Source: Trichoplusia ni (lineage: Eukaryota; Arthropoda; Insecta; Lepidoptera; Noctuidae). From it: a stretch of DNA of 64,000 nt. Made by a program: the position numbers and the translations under genes. Below are positions 23,509-35,182 of this stretch, one piece after another (the stretch's first letter is position 1; every line of letters starts with the position of its first letter). The notes under the pieces were generated by a model that worked only from the letters and a program-made list of their open reading frames with translations, was not told where the DNA came from and ran no database searches. Location: contig NC_039491.1 in the NCBI RefSeq assembly GCF_003590095.1, positions 1,364,001 to 1,428,000 of the forward strand, written 5' to 3'.

Positions 23509-24959
23509 ACTTTAATCTTCGTATTTAATAATCTTTTGGGCATTACAATTATGGCAACCTGTCTTGCTACGAGATACTGCATAGCACAGAAGAAGGCATT
23601 GGTTTGAAGTCCATGTACTATTAAATAGCAACCTAGGTGCGACCGGCCAAGATACTGGTATTATCCATTTGTAGGTAAATGTCAATAAGGTTGATATCAG
23701 TAGATACCATATCACTTTTTCCTGGTAAAATCACCCTTGTTGTTTAAAAACGCTTGAATGATTTTCAACCTTAAGGTGACAGACAAGATAGTCTTCGCTG
23801 ACCGTACTATTAACGTCAAAGTGTTCTCAATAAAGCGGTGTTTCGTTGCTGAAATTTAATTCCTGGTACTCAAATATTTTGTTCACCATTATTTAAAACA
23901 AATTTAAATCGATGAAGGGGATCTACACGATCAAAGGAGCTTTGATAAAATCACAAAGCTTGTCAAAGGAATTGTTGACCGCAGCGTGTTCTAAACAATA
24001 GACCGTTGGCTGCTCATCTAGATGCCGTAGTGCTTACACTGAGATTGACCTTAATAGCGTCCTTATAAAATTAATATATAAGTATAGGACCTCCTTAGAG
24101 CGGTTTATAAAATTTTGATAATGATATTTTTTTGTGAAAATTACGTACAAAGAATGTTGAATGTTGACTGCGGGACAGTCACAATGAATTAAAAAAAAAG
24201 ACATTTTTGGGAAAACATGCCACGATTGAATAAATAAATTGCGTTAAGTTCTTGCTGATTCGTTATTATTGTTCACAAGAATTGCAATGATGAGCTATAA
24301 TGGCGGGCTTGTCCCAAATCTATTAATGAATGTTATTAAACTTCATATTCTACATTCTGCATACTCTTTACAATTTTATAAGTGCGTCTCTACATCTTTA
24401 ACATATTACAAAATATATTCAGAATCGATAAATTCCTGAAAAAAAGAACAAGTCACTTCTCGCGCATAGCTCTCTACACAGAAACATTTGACACATTACT
24501 AGAAAATATTTCATTTAAGACATACTAGTCATGGTTTAGGAGGCATTTACTCTACTTTCCAAATAAAGTAGATTCTGTGTGTCATTGTAGAATAATTACG
24601 AGCCTAGAGGGCCTGAGCGACACGCTGTCAATATGTCCTGCCTATGTCATGACACGAAGTACTTAGTGTCTTTAAACCTCACACGCACATATGCACAGTG
24701 TATGCGTCCATCGTAAAGTACGACAGTAGACTTTATTGCTTTGGAATAAAGCCGAAATCTGCTAAAAGATAGAGCTGAAATGATAGTGATCAAAAATGTG
24801 AAGAATGTAGTAAGACTCATTTATTAACAAACTTCTTGTATTTAATATCTTGAATACTGAATATGGACTGTTTTTTGTGGGTCGTCATTTTATGTTAAGG
24901 ACAAGATGTATGCGGAAAGTTTTATTATCTATTGTTTCGTATCATGGTTAAACCTACTA
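23509..24959. other. Non-coding DNA
   Basis: The minus frame at 23512-23715 has no motif. Two mildly GC-richer patches near 23990-24060 and 24595-24700 could be conserved non-coding sequence but show no coding frame. Nothing else could be assigned. Confidence 0.45.
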
Positions 24960-25080
24960 ACCCAACTCTTTTATTAAGGCTGTAAAGTCTGTCTGTCATC
25001 AGCCTGTATCTCATGAACTGTAATTTGTTTAATTGACTTGAATATTTTACATTTGCTATTTGATATAGGGAAATGTAAAT
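24960..25080 (+). repeat. Fragment of the 'CATCAGCCTGTATCTCATGAACTG' repeat family
   Basis: GTCTGTCTGTCATCAGCCTG followed by TATCTCATGAACTGTAATTT matches the family core at 1178 and 37775. Both ends are diverged and no termini are visible. Confidence 0.55.
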
Positions 25081-25717
25081 GGCGCATATCTCGTTGTAAC
25101 GTCACCTTTTTAAGTGGTTAGACTCAATAAAAATAAAACTTCACTTTTAAATTTATAAAACATTCAATATCTGCAATTGCAAACAGAAACAAAAGTTTAA
25201 TTTTATACGTCACTGTCATACGTAAACGAAAGCAAATTTATTCGAAACCATAAATGCCATAAGGGGAGTTGTTTATTCATTTCATTTTTCCAGTTTCATA
25301 TTCATTGTTGAAACAACGGGAGCAAACATGCAAAAGTTTTGCGAACAGCCAATCAAAATTGTAAACACAATTTCATGAAGAACAAAATCTTAATCCGTTC
25401 CATTAAAACCTCCTTCACATATATCCTCGAACGTCGAAAAATTTGATTACTTTGTTATCCGTCATCCTATAGCAATTTCCGATCCTGCTGGTGACGTCAC
25501 GAATCTGAGATACTTCAGTGTTGTCAAATTAGGATCAGTCCGTGTATCAATGGAACAATGATAGTATGAGATGGGGATTTTGGGACACAAAGAGATGGTG
25601 TAACCTTAATCAGATTGGCGGTATAATGCTTGTACGATTACGTAGCAAGTTTTGTATCATGTTCTTGCGATTTATGTACTTAGATACGTATTATTGGAAT
25701 AACTTTTTATCGATTAC

Positions 25718-25955
25718 TAGCTGTTGCCCGCGACTTCGTTCCCGTGGGTAGAAGATATAAGTTATGATTTGCCCTGTTTTTTTCACATTTTCCATTGCAT
25801 CTTCGCTCCTATTAGTCGCAGCGTGATGTTATAGAGCCTTCTTTAATAAATGGTCTATTCAACACAAAAATGATTTTTCAGTTTGGACTAGTAGTTCCTG
25901 AGATTAGCGCGTTCAAACAAACAAACAAACTCTTCAGCTTTATATATTAGTATAT
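25718..25955 (+). repeat. Interspersed repeat 'CTAGCTGTTGCCCGCGACTTCG', near-complete
   Basis: It begins ACTAGCTGTTGCCCGCGACT, continues with ATCTTCGCTCCTATTAGTCG, AATAAATGGTCTATTCAACA and AGTAGTTCCTGAGATTAGCG, and ends in AACAAACAAACAAACTCTTC plus TTTATATATTAGTATAT. This is a well-known lepidopteran dispersed repeat, non-coding. The frame at 25542-25751 partly overlaps it and is incidental. Confidence 0.8.
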
Positions 25956-27960
25956 ATCATATGGTTTAACTTACGCTGATAAATTTTCGCATAAATCGAA
26001 AATGTGTTGTGATGTCGTCAAAAGAAGTATTAAAACGACGTGCATTAGTGTCTCACACACACAAGACTGCTTTCCATTTGGTATTAAAAGGGCAAAAAAA
26101 TATGTGGTACTGGAATAAATACATATTTCTTTTTTACTGTTCGTCGCTAAAGGGGAAATAGAAATTCGTCATCAGTGAAAATTTTACCTGTCTACCAAAG
26201 TTCGTGAGATATATCCCCGCGACTGACGTTCATACAGCTCAGTCTTAGGAACACGATCCTGGTTTTACCTTCTTAATCCCCAACCCAAAACTGATAATAA
26301 CCAAAATAATGCACATTATTTGTACTCATCATATTTGTTTGTATTGACCTAATTTGTTTTCCTTATGGTGTACAAGAAAGAGTATTCTATCTATCTATCT
26401 ATCTAATGTTTTGAAAGAAAAAATGTACTGTCATTGAAATTAATCAAAGAGTATTTAAAATAAGTATTAATATAATTACGGAAACACTACATCAAAAAAT
26501 ATAATGAAGTACATGAATACACCCCTGAATATCCATGTATTATATTAAAGCTTATTCGCAGCCAATTCGACACAGTCAATTGATCGACTGACCCAAATTG
26601 CTATTTTCGAAACAAATGACGATTTAATGTGTATTACTGTAAACAGATTTACTATTGAGACCCATTCGCGCGTCACTTGTTCCGCTTTCAACTTAAGGGA
26701 TACGTTTTTGTATGGAATAATTAATTCAGTTAATATGCTGTATGGATTCTATTATAGTGACAATCATATTGAAATGGATTTCCTTAGTTGAAACTACCGG
26801 TAGTGACTCTATATTTAATAATGAAAATGAGAAATTAACGCGTACGTGCATTCTTTTAATGCCTTGAAGTTTCTTGCAGGTCGTTCTGGCTATGGTCGCA
26901 ATTGGACAAGTGAAACGTGTAGCAGGTCCTGAAGGAAAGGATATTTTTTTTAGAGTTCCGTACCTGAAGGAAAAAATCTGGTCAAGTGCGAGACGGACTC
27001 GTCTCACTGAGGATTTTTGTACAAATTGACTTAACAAAATAAATAGTTTTGAACCAAATCGGACGGAATGCATTCTACTATATGCAGTAGAATCGGCTTT
27101 ATTTAATAAACCTTGATATTTTGTTTATTGACGGAAGTGACGACAACTTGACGGAAACTGATACTCGCCGCTATTTGATGTTTTCTCTAATAAAATTATG
27201 AGCCCAAGAATAACTTTCATACAAATTTAAATAATACCACTAATACTGAACTGAAATAACGGTTATTGATGAAAACATTTATGAATTTAACTATCAAATG
27301 TATGAACTATTATTCTACATAAAAAGGCAAGCATCATTAAAAAATAAATTCTTATAAAAATCAAATAAATTAGAAATAATTGGGCTCTCAAAACTACCCT
27401 TTCTATTGTAAAACTTCAAGCTTCTATTCTTCATAATACCTTTATAATAAGCCTGAGTCTGATTCCAAATAGTGAGCAAATAACTGTCTTAAATAAGATG
27501 ACAGATAAACAGACCCTTGTTATTCACATCTTTACACAAAGCCACGCTAGATGCCAAAAGCTCTATGGATAGAGGAGGGTTTAAATTAAATAAGACCGGC
27601 TTTCTTGCATTCATTCTTAAGACATCAAAGAAGCTAGGTTATTTCGAGAAAATATGTATACAAAATTCATGGCATTTAAATTCATAATTAATTAATATGC
27701 ATAACGATAAAAACTGCAGTGTACTATAATGTTTAAGGGCATAACGTGCGAATGACATAATTTGAAATTCCAAAAAATGGAACGTGATTCTTGTTACTCG
27801 TTAAATTTATTCTTAAAATTGTAGTTTCATTTTTATTACCAGCCAGTCGCAGATATAAAAAAAGAATAAATTTATTGTCTCTTATCCTTTTTTTATTTCT
27901 TATTAAAACTTATTAAATCCTAATCTCTTTTCTTTATCAAGATGCCTTAGTTTTTTTAAG
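25956..27960. other. Non-coding DNA with repeat pieces and a TCTA microsatellite
   Basis: At 26150-26266 (minus) and 26945-27010 there are decayed pieces of common moth repeats, the latter with AGTGCGAGACGGACTCG. The 115-codon minus frame at 26726-27073 runs through the second piece (its RRVRLALDQIFSFRYGTL stretch is translated repeat), so I do not call it a gene. A TCTA run lies at 26384-26405. The rest is unassigned. Confidence 0.55.
26384..26405. repeat. TCTA microsatellite
   Basis: About five CTAT/TCTA units in a row (TCTATCTATCTATCTATC). Simple repeat. Confidence 0.75.
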
Positions 27961-28110
27961 CAACTTCAAAAAAGGAGGATCTCATTTCGATTGTTTGTAT
28001 GTATGTTTGTCAGCGATTATCTCGCGTTTGGCTGAAGCGATTTTGATGCGGTTTTCAGAAAAGCGACAGCTAGTGCAGAGATACAAGTAAAACTGTGATA
28101 GATATGTAGG
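27961..28110 (+). repeat. Fragment of the 'CTTCAAAAAAGGAGG' dispersed repeat
   Basis: AACTTCAAAAAAGGAGGATC, TTTGTATGTATGTTTGTCAG and GGCTGAAGCGATTTTGATGC follow in the order of a common insect repeat. A minus-strand piece at about 42625-42690 shares AACCTCCTTTTTTGAAGTCG. No coding sequence. Confidence 0.6.
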
Positions 28111-28761
28111 CTTCAACATATATATATGCAGCCAGATACGGTTATCTCATTACATCCATCAATCACAGTTTGGTGGATCAAGCTACCTAAATATACCCAT
28201 GAGATTTCCTTTCACATATTTGAAATAGGATTACACATTACCCGATCAATCTTATTGAATGACAAAGGTTATAACGCAGCATTTTATCCTTTTTTTCATT
28301 TTTGGTAACCAGTTTAGACAACTCTTTTTTTTAAATCTTTCGTTTTGTAAATTTGTTTCGTGAGGATCAGGGAATTTTATTTAAACTTCAGATACACAAT
28401 ATGTAAACATTTTTACTAAAATAAGAGGCTTAAAACATCAGATTCCGTATTATATTTATGTGTAAAGCTTTCTCTATTTTTTTTCAATACAAATTAAAGA
28501 AGAAAAAAAAATCAATACTTCAAATTAAACACTTTCCAAACGATTTCAGTAAAATTTTGCTATGGTTTAAACTAATTCAACAATGTCTTCAACATTTAGT
28601 GTAAACCAACACTTATATCATCGGTTTAACTGAGAATCCAGCCAGTTTGAGCCACATTTCATAAGCAGTCCACGTATTGCGTTATCGGTTCACGAGTCAT
28701 TTCGCGCCCATGCGACACTCTGGCGCACACTGCACCTTACTACCACGACTTTAAGTAGTTA

Positions 28762-28826
28762 TATTGCAATTGTGGAAGCGGGACAGCGCATAATATGGTG
28801 TAGAGCGGTATCTCTTTTCCACAAGT
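28762..28826. repeat. Short imperfect palindrome family, copy 4
   Basis: TTGCAATTGTGGAAGCGGGA, CAGCGC on the left and TGTAGAGCGGTATCTCTTTT, CCACAAG on the right make an imperfect stem of about 27 bp with a loop of roughly 9 nt. The arms agree with copies 5 and 6. Confidence 0.65.
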
Positions 28827-28984
28827 ATAAAAATATTATTTTTAAATGAGATGGTAGGCCCCCGCATATTAAGAGTCGCGAACTATATTTTACACAGATG
28901 TAAGATAGTTTGTATAAAGTTGAAAGCTTTTGCAATGCTAGTTCATAATGTAGTCTATGTAATCGAGCCGTTCGTGTGTAAAGC

Positions 28985-29148
28985 CCTACTAATATTATAA
29001 ATGCGAAAGTAACTCTGTCTGTCTGTTACGCTCTCACGTCTAAACCACTAAACTGATTTTAATGAAATTTGGTACAAACCTAGAGTTGACCTTGAGAAAG
29101 AACATAGGATAGTTTTTATCCCGGACTTTTGAAGAGTTCTCTCGGAAA
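28985..29148 (-). repeat. Lepidopteran interspersed repeat, minus-strand copy
   Basis: The complement of the 4710-4930 element: ACTAATATTATAAATGCGAA, GTAACTCTGTCTGTCTGTTA, TGAAATTTGGTACAAACCTA and TTTTGAAGAGTTCTCTCGGA. The CTAGCTTTT start is missing, so it is truncated at its 5' end. Confidence 0.75.
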
Positions 29149-32100
29149 TTAATTAAAAATTGTCGTTTATTTTGTTTATGATTAAACCTCCTTGACAATC
29201 AAAGAGGTTTGGTTCAAGCATCTCCGACCTTATTTGATTTGAAAAGTTTGTCAAGTGTTCACATATTTCGTGCTCGTTTTATAAAAATGTACTTGAGTGA
29301 AATTAGTCGTCTTTATTTAGAAAAGTGTGCTTTTGTTTTTTTGTTGGGTTTGAGTCATATTCAATGCGATCAAATGGACTACTTCACTTATGATTCGTCG
29401 GTAAATTACCTGCACGAGTGATGTATGTCTTTCATAAAATAAAATTAAACAAGCCTCTAACTGGCCATCAATCTACGAATCATTCTTCAAATAATTTCAA
29501 AACAGATTGCCTACCAATAAAGCGAGACAGGCCATTTAACTGCTTACAGCTGCGTTTCTTTTTCACCAAGATATTAAAATGTTACTTTAAAAATCATGGT
29601 AGGCCCCCATGTCACTATAAGAAGGTAATAAACAACAATAACAATTTCTGAAATCAGTGCCAAACCGACAAACAATAGGATTCGGAACAAATTGTCCCAT
29701 CACTCATTTACTACAGGGGTACCAATATAACATACAGGCAACCCACAGATAATTTATGCGGAATCAGATTAAATTAATTTATTGGTTTGGCAAAGTTGGC
29801 AGAGGCCCGACAACAGGCCGAATTAATTTGTTCTTATTTTGAATTTATGTCGAAGGTAGCGTGTGACGTTTTTTTGTCACAATTTTTTGTTTTATTCTAT
29901 CTAATTATAATTTTCGTGTGACATAACAAAACAATGTTCCTAAGTCGTATCCAAATTTAATCAAAATAATTACAAAAATAGCTCAAATTACAGGAATGAC
30001 GAGACAGAAAATGTCAAATAAGAAAAACCAGTTATTTCGGATAAAAAGATATTACATTTTAGATCTTTGAGCCCTGCAAATATTTCTGTAAGAATCCTGT
30101 TCGGAGCGAAAACATTCGCGGGCAGACACATGTCGGAATTTGTCAATTATTTACCCTTTGAATCTTCAAAAAAAATGTATAAGTAGAAAGAGTGTGATGT
30201 TCAAATTAAATAGTTTACTTTTACAGTAAAGAAAGTAAAAGACCAAAGATCCGCCTTTAAATATCAAATTAATAGATGTATTTTTTTATATGAGAGTTTT
30301 GTTTCATTTGATAAGTAAATTAATATTATTATATTGCTAAATGAATCTTGATAACTACTGTAAAAACATCGGATGTTTCCAAAAATAACAACACACTCAC
30401 AAAATCACTCCCAAAAGTAAATTAAAGACATCATAAGGGAACCGACACACTGATCATTTTCAAAGGTACGTTAAACGAAGTTAGAGGAACACATTCGGCT
30501 AAATACTGACAACAGTTGTACGTCAACCTCACGATAAGAAGTATTCGAACCTGGTCAGAGATTGACCAATTTTTGGTCACGCAATATCTTTATTTTTGTG
30601 ACAGCCACTACAAAAATACATTTTCAAAAAAAAAAATGGACTGTTTAGTTACTACGGTTGACGAAACTTATTCTAGTGACAAACTCATGGACATGCAGAT
30701 AGACAGTGATGCTCTTAGTAACAAGGTTTCCTTACCGTCTTATTTTAATCTGACAAGTTCCGTTCAAATCTCTAAAGACAAAACAAATGACAATACTTTC
30801 TCTGTAGACATCTGTATAGTGAATATTAGACAAAACTATGTGAGCGTGAGCCTTGAGTTTACTTGACTAATAAGTCACTGTGTTAAATAGATACGGGACG
30901 TTTCTTACTAAGTACAGTTATCGGTAGTGTAGTCAAACAATAACTAAATTAATACCGGCACGGTGTAGTTTAATAGAGGTTTTCTTTGAAGATGTTTTCC
31001 CTTGTTATTAAATACTAAGAATACGTATTAGGTTGACTTGCGTTATTAAAATATACTAATTTAGCTTGAGGAGGGATAAGGCTTGATACAATAATTTAAT
31101 ATTAATAAGTTCTTCTTGAAGCGAATCAAATGAACCCAAACTCTATAGGGTGCGTAGTTTTTTAGCGGAGCTCCTGTGACTACTTTTATTCCATTTTCAC
31201 ACAATAATACTTAATATTTCATTTTCATTTAAGACGATCTATTTATTAAGTAAATTAACAATAACAAACAGTCCGCAATAGCAATAAAAAGTAGGTACAT
31301 AATATAGATCGTATTCATTCTTTAGGTACTGCTGCGGAAACAACACCAAGGATAATTACTAATTACTCTAAGTAAAAGCCTTTTAGAAAGATGAAAACAC
31401 TTGCAAAACACCCAGTTTTTTTCCTTCCGATCCCCAATAGAAAACAACGGGACGTAATAATCTGAAGAGTTTAATATTCTACCGTATTAATATGCAGTAA
31501 GCAGGAAAACGTTTTTTTCCTCAAACATAGCGAACACCATAAAATTTTGCGAACCAAACGACGTGCCTTTCGCAATTCATGCAACGTTGCCAAACGATAC
31601 TACGATGCGGTATAATGATTAATTAAAATGCAGACCTGTCTGCCGTTTATAAAATACCTATTCGTATAGATTTCCACCTCAATATTCGCCTTCCATTGTT
31701 TTCGGGGAAATTTCAATTTCATCCCATTTGGGCGCTTTACGATGCCTACACGAATGCGATACTCGTAAGTACCACACGGTCTTAAATGGGCTTACCGTAG
31801 CTAATAAAAGAAGGATCGGGTGAAACTCTAAATGTCTTCGCTAAACACCTGTTTGTTATTCCGTATTTTATTCCGCTGAGTTTCGACTTTTTATTTGGCG
31901 TTTGTTCTTTCAATCTACGAGGAAGTTGGCCGTTGTTTTTCTGTTTTGCGGAGTTCTTTCTTACTTTGAGATGCTTAAGTATAATTGCTTTCTTTTTGAC
32001 AATAAACAGTGATAAAAATACGTTTAAGCTAGTTTGAATTCAAGAATTGTTTATGAGTTCCTTATGTAGAAAACAGAAAGATTTTTGAATTACATTCACA

Positions 32101-32292
32101 TTGAAAATCCTTCTTTACAGAAACATGTTACAGGATTAAACAAAATCTAAACACGCTTATCTTAACACAGTTAAGCAGCTTACAGTCAAACAAATTTGGA
32201 CTGAAAAGCGTCTGACAAATGCCTAAAACAATTTTAGAAAGACTACGAACTTTCTCCCGTTGCTAAGTGACACGAAATGTAATGTTACACTA
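29149..32292. other. Non-coding AT-rich DNA
   Basis: Two adjacent frames (29209-29421 and 29418-29651) and one at 30516-30866 are the only open stretches; the last is described separately. GC-richer blocks at about 29655-29840, 30060-30160 and 31660-31830 are not convincingly coding and could be conserved non-coding sequence. Nothing else was recognised. Confidence 0.45.
30636..30866 (+). CDS. Doubtful small ORF, 76 codons, unidentified
   Basis: The longest open frame in the window spans 30516-30866, but its first 40 codons precede any ATG; the first ATG is at 30636. From there it encodes 76 residues rich in Asp, Ser and Thr, without signal peptide, membrane segment or known motif. An A-run of 12 precedes the ATG. 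Roughly one or two frames of this size are expected by chance in 64 kb of such DNA, so I consider it probably not a gene. Confidence 0.15.
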   Translation: MDCLVTTVDETYSSDKLMDMQIDSDALSNKVSLPSYFNLTSSVQISKDKTNDNTFSVDICIVNIRQNYVSVSLEFT

Positions 32293-32662
32293 TACAGGGT
32301 GTCACAAAACTCAACGATAATCTGAGACCGGATGAAAGGCCAAGTGATAACAGATCAGGGAAAAAAAAACTGTTTCTATTTTTTGAAAAAAAAAACAATT
32401 TTTTTTTCATTGCATTAATTTATAGTTTCGAATAATAGAATCGTTAATGAAGATCCCGGAATTAAAATACTCACAGCGAAATTGTCACATTGGTGATCAC
32501 AGGACTTAAAAATGCGACTCGGGATGTCGAATTTCAACTTTTTAAATGTCTCTTATCGCTGAACTGAGTGATATGGTTTTTTTTTTATATTTTTCCTTGA
32601 TCTGTTATCACTTGGCCTTTCATCCGTTCTCAGATTATCATTGAGTTTTAGGACACCCTGTA
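32293..32662. mobile_element. Complete TA-flanked MITE, 370 bp
   Basis: Ends TACAGGGTGTC and GACACCCTGTA are bounded by TA on each side (32291-32292 and 32663-32664), the Tc1/mariner-type target site. Terminal inverted repeats run for about 72 bp with about five mismatches and include GATGAAAGGCCAAGTGATAA. The interior of about 220 bp is AT-rich with poly-A and poly-T runs and encodes nothing. It is a non-autonomous element needing a transposase from elsewhere. Confidence 0.9.
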
Positions 32663-32670
32663 TATAAATA

Positions 32671-32782
32671 AGTTCGACTCGCGATCCCGCCGCGTCTGCT
32701 CATGATTAAGGACTCCGGTTGGGTCCGAAACTAGTCGGGCTACCCCGATAAATACGCGTGAGTAAACCGTTACATCATTTAA
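32671..32782 (-). mobile_element. Half copy of the TTAA inverted-repeat element
   Basis: The sequence is the complement of 11641-11752: it starts at AGTTCGACTCGCGATCCCGC and ends ACCGTTACATCATTTAA, with TTAA at the outer edge. Only one terminal repeat is present. It begins eight bases after the TA-flanked MITE, so the two elements are adjacent. The break falls at the centre of the palindrome in the 11.6-kb copy. Confidence 0.8.
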
Positions 32783-32992
32783 TATATATAAATACACCAA
32801 CTTAAAAATATTTATACAATAAACTTAACTTAATATTAAAATTTTTAAACTATATCAATACAAAAGAAAAAATATACATAATTTACAAGGCGTCAAAAAA
32901 GACAATATCAAAATACAATAAAAATCTTATTAAATATACCTACAAATTGTATTATACGACCACGGCACTCATCGCCAGCTTATAAAGTAACG

Positions 32993-33065
32993 ATATTGTA
33001 GTTGTTAAAGCAAGATGCCGCTCTACATTTTGTAGTGCGCTGTCTCTTTTCTTCAACTGCAATAT
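32993..33065. repeat. Short imperfect palindrome family, copy 5 (best hairpin)
   Basis: ATATTGTAGTTGTTAAAGCA, AGATGCCGCTCTACA on the left pairs with TGTAGTGCGCTGTCTCTTTT, CTTCAACTGCAATATT on the right, about 35 bp each side with several mismatches and a tiny loop. It is the most symmetric copy and defines the limits of the family. The minus frame 32952-33149 overlaps it and is incidental. Confidence 0.7.
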
Positions 33066-34728
33066 TCTCACTTTGAAGAACATTCGGTATGGCTTCTGTC
33101 GGTATTGATAACTAATATCACGAATACCAATAAAATTGGAAACTTTCAAGATTATTGACTTCTAGAGATTACGTGTCGGTTCTCGGTTGTGTTTAATGAG
33201 ATTGTGAAGTGTGTTCTCTACATTGCTTTAATATATAACATACGTAATTTTATACATTGTACACACATTCTTCAATGTGTTCAAGTTACATCGTTCAGAC
33301 TTTAGAGTACTACTTTTTCAGACTTATTGGGTTCAGGTTATTTTAATAAATACGTCCGATTAAGTAAGATTTCTTTTATTGATCATTCGGAACAAAAACT
33401 ACTGACAACTGAACGGAACAAAAAAACAACAGCACTTCAAGCATCAGAAAAAAAACAAAACATTTTAAATTCAAACTTGTCATCTATGACAAAAGAGGTC
33501 AATCCTATTATAAACTTTATAATCTGACAAGACTAAATAAATAGCTTTAAGTACAGACAGTAGGCCATCTGAAATATGTCTGCTACCATGCAGGTTTCTG
33601 AAACAAATAGACTAGGTATTAGGTGCTAGTCAGAAGTCAAATTACAATTTTATTGAGACCAACTAATATGGTACTTTTTGTAAATTGATTTTAAACGAGA
33701 AATTCGCTGTACTAGGTCCTTTATTTTGAACCCAAATCAAGGCACAAATTTGGTAATTTTAATAAAAATGATATTTATTCCTCATATCTTCTTACATCAT
33801 TATAGCTAACTTTTAATTAAAAGCAGTCATATAACATCTCATATTTTACATCCAATTTATCCTGACCTTGTTTCGAGAACATGAAATTTTTTATTGGTTA
33901 AATACTAGCACTCGCTCCATTTACCCAGACACAAACAATACGACATGTTTTGCTTCCCTTTATGTTGGCTATATTATTAATATTGTCTGACATAGGGATA
34001 TAAAATACTGAATACGCACGAGTAAGCCTTTACACGATGTATGCTCACGGACGAATCCTGAACTGAAGGCAAATATATAAAGATGGTGATCTTCTAAATA
34101 TTGTATATATAAAAAAAATACCTATCTTCCTACGTGATTTTTTATCGAAAGCCTACTGAACTACCAAAACTCTTTGCCTTTTGCAACTATTTTGCTGAAT
34201 TATTTTTAACCATTACGATCAAATATCCTGTTGTATATTACTACTATTTTTAACCGGTAAAGTCCCGTTGGAAAATCGCTAAGGAACAAATCCACAATGG
34301 AATCAATTTACACAGCTCAGCATAAGCTTCATATATAATTGTAGCTCACCAAAACATGAAAAATTTCACTATCTAATTATCTTTTAATATTCAAAACCAG
34401 TCTTAAAAAATAGATAAAAAGATAAATCCAGGCCGAACTTAAAAAACCTTTTGTTTATAATTGATGGAGCTAATACTACACAGGGCTATAGTAATAAAGT
34501 TATTAAAGGAGTTCTACAAGATTTCCTTTAATGAGATCTTTCTATTTATACATTTCGTACAACAATAGGTACGCAGATGGTTTTCGGAATAGAATGGGCG
34601 TTTCTTCTAGTGGCTAAAGAAAACAACCCCGGGACTATTTGGAAGGAAAAATACTTAGGCGGCAGGAAATGAGCTCAAGCCACGATAATAAGGCACATGT
34701 ATTTATAGATGCAGAGACCGGAAACAAG
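33066..34728. other. Non-coding AT-rich DNA
   Basis: No gene or recognised repeat. The frame at 33327-33527 is Lys/Thr/Asn-rich from A-rich DNA and has no motif. Confidence 0.5.
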
Positions 34729-34924
34729 CGGATAGCCGAGTGGTGTAGGTCACCACGCCGAACCCATTGTGCGCGACGTGTCGCAGTTTGATCCAAGTGG
34801 CAAGCACTCGTGTGATCCGCCAACACAGTCTGAGTCTGGGTGTCTTTGTTCATGTGATTTGAATGTTTGCGGAATCCTTCAAGACACAAGCATTAAGTTC
34901 CATAGTGCAGTATTCCTTTTTTGT
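34729..34924 (+). mobile_element. SINE family B, full-length reference copy
   Basis: The head GCGGATAGCCGAGTGGTGTA includes an A-box-like TAGCCGAGTGG, and GTGTCGCAGTTTGATCCAAG holds a decayed box B (GTTTGATCC). The body runs GTGTGATCCGCCAACACAGT, CTGAGTCTGGGTGTCTTTGT, CATGTGATTTGAATGTTTGC. This fits a tRNA-derived lepidopteran SINE of the type reported from Helicoverpa. At its 3' end it abuts SINE A directly. Truncated relatives are scattered through the window. Confidence 0.8.
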
Positions 34925-34935
34925 TTTTAAATCTA

Positions 34936-35182
34936 GACGACCTCCGTGGTCGAGTGGCGTTCGTACCGGTTTCAAGGTGTCGCTAGCTCTGAGGTCCCGG
35001 GTTCGATCCCCGGTCGGGTCAATGTAAAAATTCAAATTTCAACATTGTCTCGGGTCTGGGTGTTTGTGGTACCTTCGTTGTATCTAAATTCCATAACACA
35101 AGTGCTTTAGCAACTTACTTTGGGTTCAGAACAATGTATGTGATGTTGTCCGCATTTATTTATTATTTATTTATTTATTAAT
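34936..35182 (+). mobile_element. SINE family A, full-length copy
   Basis: It starts GACGACCTCCGTGGTCGAGT (A box TGGTCGAGTGG), continues CTCTGAGGTCCCGGGTTCGA (box B GGTTCGATCCC), then ATTGTCTCGGGTCTGGGTGT, CATAACACAAGTGCTTTAGC and AGAACAATGTATGTGATGTT, and ends in a TTTA-rich tail. It is nearly identical to the minus-strand copy at 16661-16896 over its full length, so both are probably fairly young. No clear target duplication could be fixed. Confidence 0.88.

Noticed and set aside
26726..27073. 115-codon minus-strand open frame
   Set aside because: It runs through a dispersed moth repeat (AGTGCGAGACGGACTCG on the plus strand), and the part outside has no motif.
34970..35020. Possible tRNA gene at GGGTTCGATCCCCGG
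   Set aside because: Same SINE A head as above, followed by a conserved SINE body, not by a terminator.
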